Shown here: positions 62,701 to 64,000 of the stretch, piece after piece | How positions within the stretch are numbered: position 1 is the first letter of the stretch | How the letters are laid out: each line of letters starts with the position of its first letter | NCBI RefSeq assembly: GCF_000420265.1 | Contig: NZ_ATUP01000001.1 | Span: 930,001 to 994,000, forward strand | Source of the DNA: Oceanicaulis alexandrii DSM 11625 | Lineage (GTDB): Bacteria; Pseudomonadota; Alphaproteobacteria; Caulobacterales; Maricaulaceae | Direction: 5' to 3' | Length of the DNA: 64,000 nt | Position numbers and translations under genes: made by a program | Notes under the pieces: generated by a model | The model's database searches: none | The model's input: only the letters and a program-made list of their open reading frames with translations | Told to the model about the DNA's origin: nothing

Positions 62701-63990
62701 TCAGGACTTGAACGGATCCTGCATCAGGATGGTGTCGTCGCGCTCTGGGCTGGTGGACAAGAGCGCCACCGGCGTCTCGATCAGCTCTTCAATACGGCGG
62801 ACATATTTCACAGCCTGAGCGGGCAGATCCGCCCAGGAGCGCGCACCGGCCGTAGAGCCGTCCCAGCCTTCGAAGGTCTCATAGACCGGCTCGACCCCCG
62901 CCTGGGCGCCCGTGCCGGCGGGCAGACGATCATACATCTCGCCGTTGAACTTGTAGCCCACGCAAACTTTCAGCTCGTCAAAGCCGTCCAGCACATCAAG
63001 CTTGGTCAGCGCCACGCCGTTGATGCCGTTGATCTTGCAGCTCTGGCGCACCAGCACGGCGTCAAACCAGCCGCAGCGGCGCTGGCGGGAGGTGACGGTA
63101 CCGAACTCACGTCCGCGTTCGCCGATCTTCTGACCGATCTCGTCGGTCAGCTCGGTGGGAAACGGTCCTTCGCCGACGCGCGTAGTGTAGGCTTTCACAA
63201 TGCCCAGCACATAGCCGACCTTGCCCGGCCCCACGCCTGATCCGGCGGACGCCTGACCCGCGACGGTGTTGGAGCTGGTCACATAGGGATAGGTGCCGTG
63301 ATCCACGTCCAGGAATGCGCCCTGGGCGCCTTCAAACAGGATTTTCTTGTCGTCTGCGATAGCCCGGTCGAGCGTGCGCCAGACAGGGTCCGCATAGGGC
63401 AGGATTTTCGGCGCGATATCCAGAAGCTCGGCGACCAGCGCGTCTTCATCCGCCTCTTCCACGCCCATACCGCGGCGCAGGGCGTTATGGTGATGCAAGA
63501 GTTCGGACACACGGCGGCGCAACTGGGTTTCATCGGCTAGATCAATGACCCGGACGGAGCGGCGTCCCACCTTGTCCTCATAGGCCGGGCCGATGCCGCG
63601 GCGGGTGGTGCCGATCTTCATGCCGTCATCGCGGTTCTCGCGCAGGGCGTCGAGTTCGCGATGGACCGGCAGGATCAAAGTGGCGGTTTCCGCCACGCGC
63701 ACGAGTTTGGGGCTGATGTCCACGCCCTGCTCGCGCACTTTCTCGATCTCGGAGATGAACGCCCAGGGGTCGACGACCACGCCATTGCCGATAAGGGACA
63801 GCTTTTTCTGCACCACGCCCGACGGCATCAGCGACAGCTTGTAGGTCACCCCGTCCACAACCAGCGTGTGACCGGCGTTATGACCACCCTGAAAGCGCAC
63901 GACCACGTCGGCGCGATGAGACAGCCAGTCGACAATCTTGCCTTTGCCCTCATCGCCCCACTGGGCGCCGACAACCACAACATTGGACAT
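62701..63990 (-). CDS. purA: Adenylosuccinate synthetase
   Basis: A 429-residue GTP-dependent enzyme joining IMP and aspartate on the way to AMP. Hallmarks: [17 protein letters not shown] (phosphate loop and catalytic Asp), [12 protein letters not shown] (catalytic His), [34 protein letters not shown], and [13 protein letters not shown]. The length is that of a complete enzyme. Transcribed alone here with its own terminator; the upstream context is outside the window. Confidence 0.97.
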   Translation of the reverse strand: MSNVVVVGAQWGDEGKGKIVDWLSHRADVVVRFQGGHNAGHTLVVDGVTYKLSLMPSGVVQKKLSLIGNGVVVDPWAFISEIEKVREQGVDISPKLVRVAETATLILPVHRELDALRENRDDGMKIGTTRRGIGPAYEDKVGRRSVRVIDLADETQLRRRVSELLHHHNALRRGMGVEEADEDALVAELLDIAPKILPYADPVWRTLDRAIADDKKILFEGAQGAFLDVDHGTYPYVTSSNTVAGQASAGSGVGPGKVGYVLGIVKAYTTRVGEGPFPTELTDEIGQKIGERGREFGTVTSRQRRCGWFDAVLVRQSCKINGINGVALTKLDVLDGFDELKVCVGYKFNGEMYDRLPAGTGAQAGVEPVYETFEGWDGSTAGARSWADLPAQAVKYVRRIEELIETPVALLSTSPERDDTILMQDPFKS

Positions 63991-64000
63991 CGCGCATACT

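Overview
The window is G+C-rich, densely coded chromosomal DNA from an aerobic Gram-negative alphaproteobacterium. Supporting markers are the order Suv3-like helicase / S4 protein / 7Fe ferredoxin / CarD / RpoH, a Coq7-type ubiquinone hydroxylase, a cydABX-cydDC oxidase set and several TonB-dependent receptors. The gene content and style fit a marine, Caulobacter-related lineage (Maricaulales/Hyphomonadaceae, e.g. Oceanicaulis or Maricaulis); that placement is inference. No rRNA, CRISPR array or insertion sequence was seen. Two tRNAs are present, Arg-CCU and Leu-CAA.

Layout. 1-5.7 kb: RNA helicase (cut by the window edge), S4 protein, TerB-like protein, fdxA, carD, rpoH. 5.7-13.4 kb: an OprC/NosA-like putative copper TonB receptor with a DUF2946-like partner and an SNase-like lipoprotein, then a second TonB receptor divergent from a beta-propeller phytase. 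13.4-24.6 kb: response regulator, SDR, MaoC-phosphotransacetylase fusion plus acetate kinase, PgeF, SelO, an esterase, DUF924, a FATP-type acyl-CoA synthetase and an XRE regulator. 24.6-31.2 kb: the cytochrome bd locus, cydA-cydB-cydX on minus facing cydDC on plus; the 41-codon cydX is easily missed. 31.2-43.8 kb: a degenerate TIR-like/TM/TPR protein, ExoD, DsbB, Coq7, HAD phosphatase, HNH nuclease, esterase, GluQ, MFS transporter, S9 peptidase, DUF481 protein.

43.8-48.6 kb holds six small exported proteins, all on minus, sharing the C-terminal signature C-x2/3-W-P-...-G-...-C-W. Five of the six also share an N-terminal P-x-x-[QH]-x-[YF] box. I do not recognise this family; it is the best candidate for an undescribed system. 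At 49.42-51.52 kb lies a ~2.1 kb A+T-rich integrative element bounded by a perfect 22-bp direct repeat whose right copy is the last codons of thiC. It carries a divergent tyrosine recombinase and a 35-residue membrane peptide, and it separates thiC from what looks like its own terminator. A TPP riboswitch (53.82-53.91 kb) precedes a YjbR-family gene and then thiC.

54.0-57.6 kb is an R-body (reb) locus: six tightly spaced minus-strand genes beginning and ending with RebB-family proteins, with four unrecognised genes between them, a strong terminator, and a divergent HTH gene as likely regulator. 57.6-64 kb returns to household genes: M19 dipeptidase, serine hydrolase, AraC regulator, two ferritin-like stress proteins and purA.

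All start choices, motif positions and hairpins were read by eye; homology statements rest on recognised motifs, not database searches.
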